The translations under genes were made by a program, and so were the position numbers. Shown here piece by piece: positions 1 through 10,767 of a stretch of DNA of 64,000 nt. Source of the stretch: Aquarana catesbeiana (taxonomy: Eukaryota; Chordata; Amphibia; Anura; Ranidae). The notes beneath the pieces are model-generated. The model was not told the origin of the DNA, searched no databases, and saw only the letters and a program-made list of their open reading frames with translations. Position 1 is the stretch's first letter. Every line of letters starts with the position of its first letter. The stretch covers positions 335,352,539-335,416,538 of the forward strand of contig NC_133328.1 of NCBI RefSeq assembly GCF_042186555.1, in the 5' to 3' direction.

Positions 1-526
1 TCTTTTTCCTCATTCCTTTTCTAGTTAAATTAGAAAGGAAAACCATGCATTCAAACCTTTCTTAGCCAGACCTGATTCAAGGTCATAGAAAGACATTTAA
101 AAATGTATTCTCAATCCTAACTGATAAACTATTTAGGTAATAACTGTGTAATTTGAATTTTTGAAATAAGGCCTGAGCTGACCCATCGGCACATCTAATG
201 ACTTTGTTCCTGTAAGATATCAGTCCCTCCCATCCCCTGTGGACAACTGCACTCCTGTAACCACAATGGCTCTTTTGTTTTTCCTTTCTTCAGCCTCCTG
301 TACTTTCTGGTCAGTGAACTTGACATTCCTGTTGTTGCCATGTACCAGTAGGCTAGGCTTGCTTGGCTTATAGGAATTGGGTCTACTATAGGTGACGCTA
401 CACTAAGCTATATTCCCTGACTACTCATGTAGAGGTGACCATTACAGTACATTGATTTTGATACACTTGGTTGATTTGTGTGATACACAAGATACAATGT
501 CTGGTGTATAATCAGTCCAAAAAAGT
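1..526. other. No gene seen; ordinary AT-rich sequence
   Basis: There is no supported coding region, RNA gene or clear repeat boundary here. Short open frames lack any recognisable domain. The stretch leads into the tandem piggyBac-arm-like repeat that starts near 527. Confidence 0.5.
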
Positions 527-1260
527 GAAAAAGCCTCACACATGTGGTATCGCCATACTCAGAAGGAGTAGCAAAATGTGTTTTGGGGTGCAATTCAAAT
601 TATCCCCATGTTGTGTGTGAGAAATATTTTATTAAATTGACAACTTTGTGTAAAAAAAAAAAAAAAATCATTTTTATTCTGCATTTTCCAAATAATTGTG
701 GCAAGAAAGTGTGAAAGACATATCATGCCTCTTAAAAAATACTTTGGGGTGTTTGCTTTCCAAAATGTGGTCATTTTGTGAGTGATTTCACTGTTCTGGT
801 GCTCCAGGGTCTCCAAAATGTTACAGGAAGTCAGGAAATTAGATACATAGTTTATCCCTCTAGAACATCTGAAGGTGCTCCTTGGATTTGGGCCTCTCTA
901 TGATGGCTAGGCTGTGTAAAAGTCTCACACATGTGCTATCATAAACACAAGAGGAGTAGCAAAATGTGTTTTGGAGTGTAATTGTAAGTATGCCTATGAT
1001 GTGTGTAACAAATATCTTAATTGATATCTGTGAGTAAAAAAAAAATACATTGTCATTTTCTTTTCTGAATTTTCCAAAAACTTTTGGGGAAAAATTACAT
1101 TTTCAAAAGACTCACTTTGTCTTTCAGAAAATACCTTACAGTATTTACTTTCCATTATAGGGTAATTTTGTAGGCATTTCTAATGTTCTGGTGCTCCAGG
1201 GCCTCCAAAAATGTGTTAGGTAGTTAGAGAATTAGATGCTTAACCTCCCTCCCCCCTTTT
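527..1260 (-). repeat. Two tandem ~391-bp units of the piggyBac-arm repeat
   Basis: Two diverged copies lie head to tail. The landmark CACACATGTG recurs at about 537 and 928, and GGTGCTCCAGGG at about 799 and 1191, which gives a period of 391-392 bp. The same sequence family forms the 3' arms of the piggyBac copies at 21280-22080 and 55197-56260. These copies are AT-richer and more diverged, so they look older. No transposase is attached. Confidence 0.7.
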
Positions 1261-2240
1261 GCAAAATTATGGCTGGGTGGAACTTTCATCGATTCGGGTG
1301 GATGTCATATGATGTCCTCCCGGAAAATGCCTCACTGCGGACACAGCCAATGACAGATCACTGTAACGGCCTGCTGCTGGTACCATGTAATTGCTGGGAC
1401 CAATCACAGTAGATCACATGACAAACAATGGATGGCTTCCTTTTATGCTATCCATAGTGTACAATTATGTTGCTAGCTGTAATTGATAATCCTAAAGTGA
1501 TCCTGCGCTACAGCATAAAGTACAAAACTAGCTTTTCACTAAATATAATGAATAAACGTAGTGTAAATCTAATTAAATAATTAAAAACAGTGCAGGTGTA
1601 AAAAGTGATAAATCCATCTATTGGTAAATCAATCCCAGGGCAAATGATTTAGGATGATAATAGTCTCTTAATTACGTCATCTAAAAATTGTCCAAAAGAA
1701 GGAAAAGCACTTCCAATAGAAGACTCAGTGGACAGGGAGAAGTTTAGATCCCAAAAAATGAGCTCACAGAACCCTTACCTTCATAACCTGATAAATCAGC
1801 ATGTAGTGATGAATTGGGGTCGGCTCCATCACTACAACTTCTACCACCAGGGGGTCCTCCGTTCCATTATATGTAAGACCTCAATCGTCTGAAGTGCCAG
1901 CATATACCCATGTACAGGAATTTGTTCCGCTATATTAATATCTACCACCAGGGGGTCCTCTGCTCCACCAAATAGATCACCCAAATAAAGGCTCCACATC
2001 CACGTCCTCATATAACCTTGTATCCTCCGCAAAAGGGGGGGGAGCGGGGGGAGAGAAATGGACAAGGGTGGGAGAGAGAGAAAGCTCCAATAGTGTAGTA
2101 TGTTATAAGTATAAAGGTTTTATTCCAAAGATTTAAACTGGACTCTTACAATAAAAAGTTAAAAAACAAGCATAAATCAACTGCTAAGGCGTCTGGACGC
2201 CGCTCTCACATCACTTCCGGTATCCTTCAATCAACAGCCA

Positions 2241-2281
2241 CTCCCTACGTGTTACGTCATCACGTGACTTCATCAGGGGAT
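2241..2281 (-). ncRNA. Hammerhead-like ribozyme motif in the PLE 3' region
   Basis: Read on the minus strand it has CCC (helix I), the intact core CTGATGA (2276-2270), one extra A, helix II GTCA/TGAC around a CGTGA loop, GTAA in place of GAAA (2255-2252), then CACGTA for a minimal two-pair helix III with cleavage base A2246, and GGGAG closing helix I with CCC(T). This is the type I layout with tiny helix III known from Penelope elements. The A-to-T change in GAAA and the extra A probably impair cleavage. Confidence 0.6.
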
Positions 2282-2689
2282 GCGGATTGACTGTGGCGAT
2301 TGTGTTTATATCTCAACAAAACTGAAATGGAATAGCGGCCATTTTGGTGTGGTCCACTCTATTTACCGGCGGCGGCCATTTTCTTATAGTCAAACTTATG
2401 TTTTTACAGAGGCCATTTTATGGAAAGATACTCCTCTGCTGACACTTCTAAAAGAAGGGTTCTAATATATTCACAGAAGCTGAGAATGCACGTAAGGTCT
2501 GATTACTTGATAACCCATGGCACCTCATCGCACAAAGTTGCCTCTTCCGTTTGTAAAGGAGTTAATATGTCTGGCCTCAAGTATGTTAACACAGGATATT
2601 AAAATAAATCCAAATAAAATTACTGCTAGCAATCCTGAAATATAAAAAATTGAAATAATAAAACAAATAATAAATAATAAAGAAAATAT

Positions 2690-2935
2690 ATAAACATGAA
2701 AAAATAAATAATAAAAATAAAAATAAAAATAAAAATAAAAAATAAAAATAAAAATAGAAATAGAAATAGAAATAAAAATAAAAATAAAAATGAAAAATGA
2801 AAATAAAATAAATATAAAAATAAAAATAAAAATGAAAATAAAAATAAAAATAAAAATAGAAATAAAAATAAAAATAACAATAAATAATAAATAAAATAAA
2901 ATAATAATAAATTAATAAATAAATAAATAAACCCA
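2690..2935. repeat. AAATA-type simple repeat inside the PLE
   Basis: This is a run of imperfect AAATA and AAAATA units with TAGAAA and TGAAA variants. It creates long artificial F/Y-rich frames on the minus strand that are not genes. Confidence 0.9.
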
Positions 2936-3249
2936 AATCGCTCCGAATAAAATCAAAAACTAAAAATGAGTGTTGGACTGTAGCTAAAGTTAAATTCTTA
3001 AAACCCCAATTATCCTTTATTATGCACCAATATATCACTATACTAGTTAAAATTTAAAAAAGAGAGAAATGCTTTTAAAAAATTCATATAACAGAAGGGG
3101 GTAAATAGAAACAGCCATACATCTGGCTCTATGATGCAGACAACTGTGGGGAAGATGACCAGAAATGACTGCTGCACACCGGAAATGGAGAGAGAGCCAC
3201 ACTCCAGATCAATAATAGAGCAAGCAAAAGACATACATAACCCAATACA

Positions 3250-3507
3250 TTAAAAGTTACTCAAATAACAGTTGAGGTCAAATTTAACATTTAGGCCTCC
3301 CGGCACTAAACTTTTCATAGTGTATATCCATCTTGACTCTTTCTGGCTAATCGTCCTAATCTTATGGCTACCTCTCCATGATGCATTGTACTTTTCTATA
3401 CCCCAGAATTGCAGCTGGGAAGGATCTTGATTATGTACTGCGGCAAAATGTTTTGAAACATTATGTTTGGGAAACCCATTTGTAATGTTCTGCACATGTT
3501 CTTTCAC
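3250..3507 (-). pseudogene. C-terminal part of Penelope-like GIY-YIG endonuclease
   Basis: The 85-residue open frame matches the C-terminal half of the GIY-YIG endonuclease domain of Poseidon/Neptune-type Penelope elements. Visible landmarks are an HVQNITNGFP segment, the phrase VSKHFAAVHNQDPSQLQFWGIE, the RTISQKESRWIY segment that corresponds to the conserved RxSQxExxWIY stretch, and the terminal GLNVKFDLNCYLSNF. The domain normally nicks target DNA to prime reverse transcription. The GIY and YIG strands and the whole RT lie upstream of the truncation point and are missing. The frame ends in a natural stop, after which the 3' region of the element begins. The identification is by recognisable family signature only. 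Confidence 0.8.
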
Positions 3508-3542
3508 CCTGACTTTAAGTGCTCTATTGCTAGCTGTAATTG

Positions 3543-3959
3543 GTCATAGTGATCACACAGTACGGACAGGGCCAATCATAGCCCATCTGTACCATGTGAT
3601 TAGCTGTGGCCAATCACAGCTAATCACAATAATACTCACTGAATAAATTAGTTTCATTCAGGAAAAATGGTTGCTTATAACAGTGAAATCCATTGTTATA
3701 AGCAATCATAATGTGTAAAAAATAAAAAAATCCTGATCACTTCCCCAGAGTAGTACAGTGTTACTATGGTTACACTGTATTGCTCTTGTTACAATGTGTT
3801 AAAAAAAATGTAAAAAAAGAAAAACTATTTTTTTTTTTTACATACTGTTACCAGTCAGGGTTCCTGATCACTGCCACACCAGTTATATGATGCTGTACTG
3901 CACTGGTGACAGTATGTAAAAAAAAATGTGAATTTTTTTTTTTTTAAATGTCTTTATTT
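3543..3959. other. Flanking repeat with imperfect hairpin; no gene
   Basis: This is the continuation of the sequence interrupted by the PLE. It has several GCCAATCAC-like stretches. A 16-bp inverted pair with one mismatch lies at 3840-3855 (ACATACTGTTACCAGT) and 3902-3917. No coding potential is seen. Confidence 0.5.
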
Positions 3960-5195
3960 TCCAAAAAATTGTGACAAAAAAACTACAACTTTTGTACAGT
4001 CCTGCCATTTCTGGGCCTTGAGAAATGAGATGTCATGAGGCTGTCAGTACATTGGGATTGATTCATTTATAGATAAACATACCATAATTTGTGGACTCTA
4101 TAACTTTCCTACAGACTAAATAATAAACACTGATTTGGGTCATTTTCACCAAAGAAATGTACCAGAATAGATTTTGACCTAAGAGAAAAACACTTTTTTT
4201 CCAAAATTTGTGGATATTTGTTTATTTAGTAAAAAACCTGTGCTATCCCCATACTCAGGAGACATAGCAGAATGTGTTTTGGGGTGCAGTAAAAAAGAAA
4301 GTCTATGCTGTGTGTGAGAAATAATTTATTAAAAATAACAAATTATATTTAAATGCTTCTATCTCCAAAACATTGTGACAAAAAAATACTTCAAAAAAAT
4401 TCCTATGACTCTTTCTAAATACTTCGGACTGTCTACTTTCCAAAAGAGGGACATTTGGGAGTATGTGTACTGTCCTGGCGTTTTAGGGCCTCAAGAAATG
4501 AGATATCAGGCAGTACATCAGGACTGATCAATTTTCAAATATACATCTATTCTTTCTTGTTTTTCTTTAAAACATCCCCTGATAAGCCCAGAGTGGCGAA
4601 ACATGCCGGGACAATCACTCCAACCCTACTACCGAGTGATTACTTTTTATCATCTGTTTTAAATTTCTAGATGTACTTCTGAACATGTGCGCATAATTCA
4701 TATCTGAATTTTAATGATGTTTTGTATGTAACAATAAAATCATTAACCCTTACATACCTATTGTCGAGCATTATATGACTATCTCCCTTTTTCATTGGCA
4801 CCCATAAAGTCACACCAAATAATTCCCTCCTTTCTGACATCTATAAGTTTTGCACAAACTACAAAGTATACACTGATTTGGGTTATTTTTACCAAAGAAA
4901 TGTAGCAGAATACATGCTGGCATGCATTTATGAAGTAAATTTATGAAGAAAAAATATTTATTTGCAAAGTTTTATAACAGAAACTAATAAAAAAGTGTTT
5001 TTTCACAATGTTCACTCTTTTTTAGCTTATATAGCAAAAGATTAAAAATCCAGTGGTGATTAAATATCACCAAAAGAAAGCTCTGTGTGTCTCAAAAAAT
5101 AATAAAAATGACATTAGTATACAGTTTTGCATGACTGACTTCTAAAAATGCTGGTTTCCTGGGTGTTTCAGATATCAGTACTTCTGTGAGGGGTT
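3960..5195 (+). repeat. Diverged piggyBac 3'-arm copy, interrupted by a hammerhead-like segment
   Basis: The blocks around 4230-4545 and 4840-5140 match, in order, the 3' arm of the piggyBac copy at 55970-56640. They include the ACTCAGGAGACATAGCAGAA region, GTCTACTTTCCAAAA, and the ATATCACCAAAAGAAAGCTC block. Between them, roughly 4546-4790, lies unrelated sequence with a hammerhead-like motif. Ends are not resolved. Confidence 0.6.
4576..4610 (+). ncRNA. Hammerhead-like motif, partly decayed
   Basis: Helix I CCC (4576-4578) pairs with GGG (4608-4610). The core reads CTGATAA (4579-4585) instead of CTGATGA. Helix II is GCC/GGC, and GAAA (4598-4601) is intact. CATGCC follows, which breaks the A-U closing pair of helix III. 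The architecture is retained but the changed core positions argue against activity. Confidence 0.5.
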
Positions 5196-6394
5196 AGCAA
5201 TTGCAGCATATTTTCCACAGTAAAGCTTTCCTAAAACAATAGCACAAGGTACTGCTTCCCTCCTCTCCTGTGTGTTGTTTGACATTACAATTAGGTCTTT
5301 GGCGCAGGTTGCTTTGAAACATTTCAGCATTATTGACTTTGTCACACAGCTTTAATCTGAACAGTTTAAGGCTGCTTTTTATACCAGTGCCATTGATTCA
5401 ACTCGTTTCAAACTTGTGTCCACTCTCACTGCAAAAGTGATTAGATAACAAACTGAACTGAAGTGAGCAACTGCACACAAAGTTTCCATCTTTCAGAAAG
5501 TGATTTATATGTATTTATAGAAAAGAGCTTTGAGAGGTACCCATCATTAAACAAGCTGAGATATGAACCAGAACTTACAACATGGATTAGATTAGAAAAA
5601 GCTAAAAACCTCAATGGACTGTCCATTTTACCAGTAGCCATTGCAGATTTAAGGACAAGGAGAGCTTGGTGTGCATTCTTGCTTCACCCAATAAATCAGG
5701 TTAGATTGGGCTCTAATGTAACCCTTAGGTTGTGGTCCTTCTGTTTGTCTCACTGGATGCACAGACAGGAAGATAACAGAATCAAATGACAAACTTTACC
5801 AGGGTAGTAGGCTTTGTGATTGGACCTTTACCGCTTGCAGGAGGCGAGGTTCTGGGAGAACAGAATGCCCTCTCAGAACTGCAAGCCCATGCTGATATGC
5901 CCCTGTCATTTGAATAAGGATCTGAGATATTGCCAAACTTTTGGGTGTAATTTATTTTCTTTAGGTGGATTTACCGTAATGCAAGAAGATTGCAAGAGAG
6001 TGAAATCTTCTGTATTAGGGAGGTTCGATCTGGTGAGTTTTTATGGTAAAGAGTAGCTATGATTAATAGAATATAGCTCTGAAATTAAAATCTATGATAG
6101 TGGGGTAATCTGGTATTGTGAGATGTTTCTTTATTGTTGTAACCATAAATAGAGATACAAGGTCATGCCCTGGTTTCAAGTGTTTTTCCACAAGGCACTT
6201 TAGTTTGCACAGGTTTGGTTGAAACCACTAGTAATCAAGGTGGTCTGGAAATTCCATTCCTCCAATGTTTCTGTGCTTAGTGATTATATCAAAGTATATT
6301 CTGACTATTTTGCTATTGCATATATATCTGTGTGGAGTAGTTGTTAAATGTTAAAAAAAAAACATGTGGTATTGGTATAAGGAAGAATAAGAAA
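5196..6394. other. Intergenic; no supported gene
   Basis: Open frames of 108 and 78 codons at 5463-5789 and 5820-6056 show no recognisable domain. They have no matching frame on the other side of any splice-like signal. I see no repeat family here that I can name, so it may be unique host sequence. Confidence 0.45.
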
Positions 6395-6575
6395 AAAGTA
6401 AATGAGGCGCATGCTTCTGTAATGTACGCTTAGTCTGAAGCCCTCTAGCGCCACAGGCACCCATGCTTTTGAGCCGTCTACATGCCCCACAGATAGCGGA
6501 ACCCTCGCTAACCCCCACAATGTCCTCTGGGACAGCCAGGAGAGACCTTAGGAGCCAATTTGAGACAGAAGGGCC

Positions 6576-7620
6576 ATGATCTCGGATCCCAACATGGCGG
6601 CCCCTACCTCGCTGCTGGCTCCAGCCCACCTCACCACGCTACAGGCTCCTTCCCCTGCTCCTATATCAAACTCAGGCTCTCATGTGAGTACACCTCCTCT
6701 GGGTCAGGTGTCCACTACTTCCACTGAATCCCTTATAGATCACACACTGGAGGAGCTAGGATTCTTTCCTATGGAGGCATGTCTTCCTCAGGCGCAGCAC
6801 TCACTACAGCATTGGGATTTGGGCCTAGCACAACCAAAGGCAGTAGCAGACTTATTTGCCAGATTTACTGACCTGCTTGACCGTGGTCTACACAACACAG
6901 CAAATAAGATCACCAGTGACATTAAAGCAGACCTACAGGTCTTAGGATCCTGCATAGAAGTCATAGAAACTAAACTGGACTCCACAATTTTTAGAACAAA
7001 CCAAAACACAGATTGCATCCAAATTATGCAAGAGCAATTAGAGACAGCTATGGTTAAATTGGACGATCGCGAAAACAGACATAGGAGATATAACTTTAGG
7101 GTTCACAGGCTGCCAGAATCCTATAAAGACATTCCTGAAACTATATGTGCTTTCATCAAGGAGCTGTTTCCTGATATCCCACCGCACAGATTGGAGCTGG
7201 GTCATGCTCATAGGGCCCTTAAGCCCCCGCGCTCGGATGGGCTTCCCAGGGATGTTGTGGTAAAAACTTCTACACCATCAAAGAAGAGGTGATGCACAGA
7301 TCCTGCTCCACACCCAAGCTCCCCTTCCAGGGCCATGAGATCCAGATATTCACAGATGTGTCCCCTTCTACCATCCAGAAACGTAAAGCCCTTAAACGCT
7401 GTTCAAGATCTTATCAGAGAAGGAAATCAAATATTGGTGGCTCTTTCCATTTCAGCTCAAGCTTCTCTTCAAAGGCAAAGCCTACACGTTTGCTTTGTTC
7501 TCGGAAGGGGAAAAACTCTTTCTACATCTGGGCCTCATTTGGCCCAACCCGCATCATCCTCCCCCTGGCTCCGCTTCCAATTCCTCGAAAAGACAACTCC
7601 CGTCAAGCACGCTGATGCCA
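6576..7620 (+). pseudogene. L1 ORF1 (RNA-binding chaperone), frameshifted
   Basis: The first frame (6576-7292, 238 codons) has a Pro/Ser/Thr-rich N-terminus, then a helical segment with coiled-coil character (about residues 90-165), then LDDRENRHRRYNFRVHRLPE. That last stretch is the hallmark of the L1 ORF1 RRM-type domain (Transposase_22 family). The C-terminal domain continues after frameshifts between about 7289 and 7620. It has the QIFTDVSPSTIQKRKALK segment in one frame and RRKSNIGGSFHF-type sequence in another. ORF1 protein normally trimerises, binds LINE RNA and acts as a nucleic-acid chaperone. The upstream 180 bp is probably 5' UTR. The reading is broken at least twice, so no functional protein is expected. 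Confidence 0.75.
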
Positions 7621-7829
7621 GTCTGGGAGAACACCAGATCAAAAAAAAATCCAAGGAAGCTCTACCTCCCTGAAGTTCCCAGGACCATCAAATTTCATCT
7701 CCTTGCTGACAGTTGGAAGGACCCACCCCATAAGTTGGAGCTAATTGAACTGACAGTTCTTCCAACACCCCCACATGCCTCGGCTGAGGCTGGTTTTTGC
7801 AGTTCCTTGTCCAAGGGACTGCTTTGTTA

Positions 7830-8640
7830 GATCTCCTTATTTAGGATGTCATACACCATTGTGACTTTTTGCAGCATAGAAAGATGGTGTAGAGGAGGGC
7901 TTGTTTTTTACTCTAGCGCTCCCTCTATCTACACCACCTATCCTGAACTGGTTTGTTCCCCCCCTGTTTTTATTTTTATTTTTTTGGTTTGTTATTTTCT
8001 ATATACCTATGACTTCCAAATATGTGGTTAGGGATGCACTCCCTTGTTTGATCTGTTTTCCGGGACTCCGGTCTTGGAGCTCCAAGATCCTGATTTAGCC
8101 TCCTTTCATTGTATCCCTCATTGGCATGATCCATGTCCTATGTCCCCCCTTCCCCTTTTCCCTGTTCCTCCCTCTCTCCTCCTTTTTTCCCCGCCTTCCC
8201 CCTCTCTACTCTCCCCCTTCCCTCCCTACCTTCCTTACCTTTCTGCTTCCCTTCCCCCTCTCCTTCTCCCCCATTGACTGCATTCACTTCTCCTGCCTTC
8301 CTGCATCCCATCCCCTCCCTTCCCTATCCACAAACATCCAAAGTTTTGAGGCTCATATACACTCCCGTAGGGGAATGACCTCTCAGCTCTACATGTTTTT
8401 AGGGCGTCTGTTACACTGACTGGCTTTATGCCACTGTTATATCTGTTTGTTTTCTTTATGTGAGGCTTTGTGGCCGGAGCGGTACTCATGCCCCTCCTGT
8501 CTTGAAGACCAGGTATTCTACCCTCTTCCTGACAGGATTGCTCCCTTCCTGGTTGAAGGGACTTGTATTGGTTTCTACGTTAGGATGGAAGACGCTGTCT
8601 CCTCCACCCTATGGGAGACTCTCATCTTCCGTTGATCTCT
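7830..8640 (+). other. L1 inter-ORF spacer with pyrimidine tract
   Basis: This lies between ORF1 and ORF2 remnants and has no domain-bearing frame. Positions 8140-8340 are almost pure pyrimidine (CCCTTCC and TCTCCTTC runs) and produce overlapping artificial Pro/Ser/Leu frames. Confidence 0.6.
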
Positions 8641-8649
8641 CTTATTCCG

Positions 8650-8769
8650 CCTTTTAACCAGGGAATTTAAGCCTTGAACATTGTGGGATACAACCCTCAA
8701 TGGGAGTCGTACTGGGGGGGTATCAGCCATGGAGCAGGGGGTTAAACCAAACAATCCACTGAGTGTCAC
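8650..8769 (-). pseudogene. Inverted fragment of L1 ORF2 start (APE endonuclease N-terminus)
   Basis: The minus-strand frame contains LRVVSHNVQGLNSLVKRR, the N-terminal APE-endonuclease signature of L1 ORF2 (the N of SHNVQGLNS corresponds to a conserved active-site position). It points opposite to ORF1 upstream and to the ORF2 C-terminal part downstream. About 25-30 recognisable codons remain. This is an inverted internal piece of the same element, the kind of product left by twin priming or later rearrangement. Confidence 0.65.
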
Positions 8770-9987
8770 TTACCATCAAGTCCTTGAGGCCCAAAGTGGG
8801 ATAGCGATACGTCTAACATTGTTGATAAGCACCTAGAAGCACTCCTCGAGTCAGACACTGTAAGAGAAAGAGAGTTAGGAAGGCAATGGAAAGGGTGAGA
8901 AGAGGGGGTCCCAGCCCAGATCTCAATCATCTACTACCGCTGGGAATAGCCTGACTGGATCCAAATCGAGAGACAGGCAGTCCCACACCTTGGGCTACCT
9001 CCTATGGTGTCAAAAGAAAAAAATGAGACCCCCCCAATACTTTCCCCTTTGCTCTCACACTTGTTTAGCCTTTGGGATAACTTGAGACACCACTCTGAGC
9101 TAATCTCCAAACTGGAGCCTTTAATGCATCTTTTTAGGAACCCAGCATTCCCACCTGGGATGGAAATCAAAGCCTTCAGCTGGTGGCTCAACTTTTATTA
9201 CTCTATTTTATTACTCAATTTAGGATAGGCCATTTCTTTCAACCTCTGGGCCCACTCCCCAAAGCATATTGTATAAGCAAATTGGACATGCCACCCTCTG
9301 AACTCTTTCCTTTTTCCCCAAATTTCCAACTTCTATCACAAGCTATGTAATGCCAAATCCAAAGATCCCAAAATAACAGCTTATGAACAACGGTGTTGTC
9401 AGACCATGACGCAGAGGGGGGGAATCACAGTAATCTACAGGGCACTATCCTCGACTCATTCTAAGACGTCCTTTATGCTGGCCTAGGAAGCCGACCTGTC
9501 TCAACAATGGGAACTTGAGATTTGGAACAGGAACTTCTTTAAGTCCTACAAGGGGGTTCTCAACACTACTGTAGCTGAAGCAAATATAAAAGTATTATCC
9601 AGATGGTACCTGGTTCCAGCTAGACTAGCTAAGTTCTACCCTACATCTTCCCCACTATGCTTCAGGGTCTGCAATCTCAGGGGAGATATGTCAGGACTGG
9701 GCTCAGCCCTTCCTTCTCTGAGATGGCTGCTCAGCTGTCGGCTAATTGCCAGCTCCAATCTCTCCACAGTTACTCAGCTGTTGATGATATCCTGTTTGTC
9801 AGTCCTGCCTACTTAAGACGCCCAGTCCAAAGGAGCTCTGCCTTTGCCTTGGTCAACATCACAGAAACTATCGCCTGCGATCCTGTTCAAGACTTGCTTT
9901 GCTGACATCCCTTCTGCCTCCAGATCCTGCTTGCTGTTCCACTACATTGATCCCTGACTTCTGGCTTGGCTGACTATCCGTTCCGGT

Positions 9988-10309
9988 TACTGAAATTTGG
10001 CTATGTTTTGACTACATTTGTTCTTTTTACTTTTATTATTAAGCAAGTGTGATTTAAAACCACTTGCTGACCGCCACATGTACATATACGTCCCTTTTTT
10101 GGGGATGGATATCGTTGTTATGGCAGCAACTAGCTACCATAACCCTGGTATCCCCGTGTTCAGCTGGCGGTTGGCTACAAGATAAAAGTGGTCTCTGCGG
10201 CTGAAATTTGGCTATGTTTTGACTACGTTTGTTCTTTTTACTTTTATTATTAAACAAGTGTAATTTAAAACCACTTGCCGACCGTCGCATGTACATATAC
10301 GTCTCTTTT
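9988..10309 (+). repeat. Tandem duplication of the LTR/MITE junction
   Basis: About 113 bp (end of the LTR left part plus the first bases of the MITE) at 9988-10100 is repeated at 10200-10309 with few substitutions. The repeats are about 210 bp apart, so the duplication postdates the MITE insertion. Confidence 0.75.
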
Positions 10310-10315
10310 ATGGAG

Positions 10316-10767
10316 AAATACAGAGAAAAAAGGATATAGCGTGATTCCGCAACAACACAATGGGACGGGGCGGATCAAAAAGTGATGCACTCACTTATTT
10401 GAAAGGAGCATAGGCGTCAATCCATGAACGCCGAGTTCGCATGCCCTTAATATAAGATCTTTGGTCGGCTCCTGATCCCCAGTGTTTGTCAGATGTACTC
10501 AGATGTTATCGGTGTAAACATGAAGAGATAATACACATAGCATAATCCTGTATATAGAAGCCAATGTATTTGATAAAACACTTAAATCTTCTTCATCCCC
10601 TGATAAAGTCATGTGATGTGACGATACGCGTCGGGATTGGAGCATTGGGTATACACACAGCATGACGGCAGGAGACGAGCTTGGCACTTGTGGATGATCT
10701 AATACAGCTTCATACATGTGAGTTTATTTTTTAAGTGTTTTATCAAATAAATTGGCTTCTATATACG
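10316..10767 (+). mobile_element. Insert with hammerhead-like motif inside a 36-bp inverted repeat
   Basis: This sequence breaks the MITE alignment. Its right half holds a 36-bp inverted repeat with one mismatch (10551-10586 and 10730-10765) whose 143-nt loop contains the hammerhead-like motif. The insertion ends are approximate. An ATATACG sequence occurs near both ends (10293 and 10762) and could be a short TSD. Confidence 0.5.
10595..10637 (+). ncRNA. Hammerhead-like motif with full five-pair helix I
   Basis: Helix I ATCCC (10595-10599) pairs perfectly with GGGAT (10633-10637). The core is CTGATAA (10600-10606), followed by an extra A. Helix II is GTCA/TGAC, GATA (10623-10626) stands for GAAA, and CGCGTC ends at cleavage base C10632. 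ACGCGTC is the minimal helix III typical of Penelope hammerheads. Two core substitutions suggest it is inactive. Confidence 0.6.

Larger units (their letters stand above)
1486..3526 (-). mobile_element. Penelope-like element, 5'-truncated, with 16-bp TSD
   Basis: The insertion is bounded by the direct repeat TTGCTAGCTGTAATTG at 1470-1485 and 3527-3542. The host sequence resumes on both sides with similar GCCAATCAC-rich repeat material. On the minus strand it contains, in order, the end of a GIY-YIG endonuclease frame (3507-3250), a long AAATA-type simple repeat, a hammerhead-like motif (2280-2241), and about 750 bp of 3' region with a duplicated ACCCCCTGGTGGTAGA block near 1846 and 1948. Penelope-like elements are known to carry a GIY-YIG endonuclease and hammerhead motifs. 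The reverse transcriptase is absent, so the copy is 5'-truncated and dead. Confidence 0.85.

Noticed and set aside
2586..3038. Long F/Y-rich open frame of 150 codons on the minus strand
   Set aside because: It is the translation of an AAATA-type simple repeat and has no protein-like composition.
5463..6056. Candidate host exons (frames of 108 and 78 codons)
   Set aside because: There is no recognisable domain, no consistent splice signals and no continuation nearby.
8044..8419. Several overlapping Pro/Ser/Leu-rich open frames
   Set aside because: They arise from the pyrimidine tract of the L1 spacer in all three frames.
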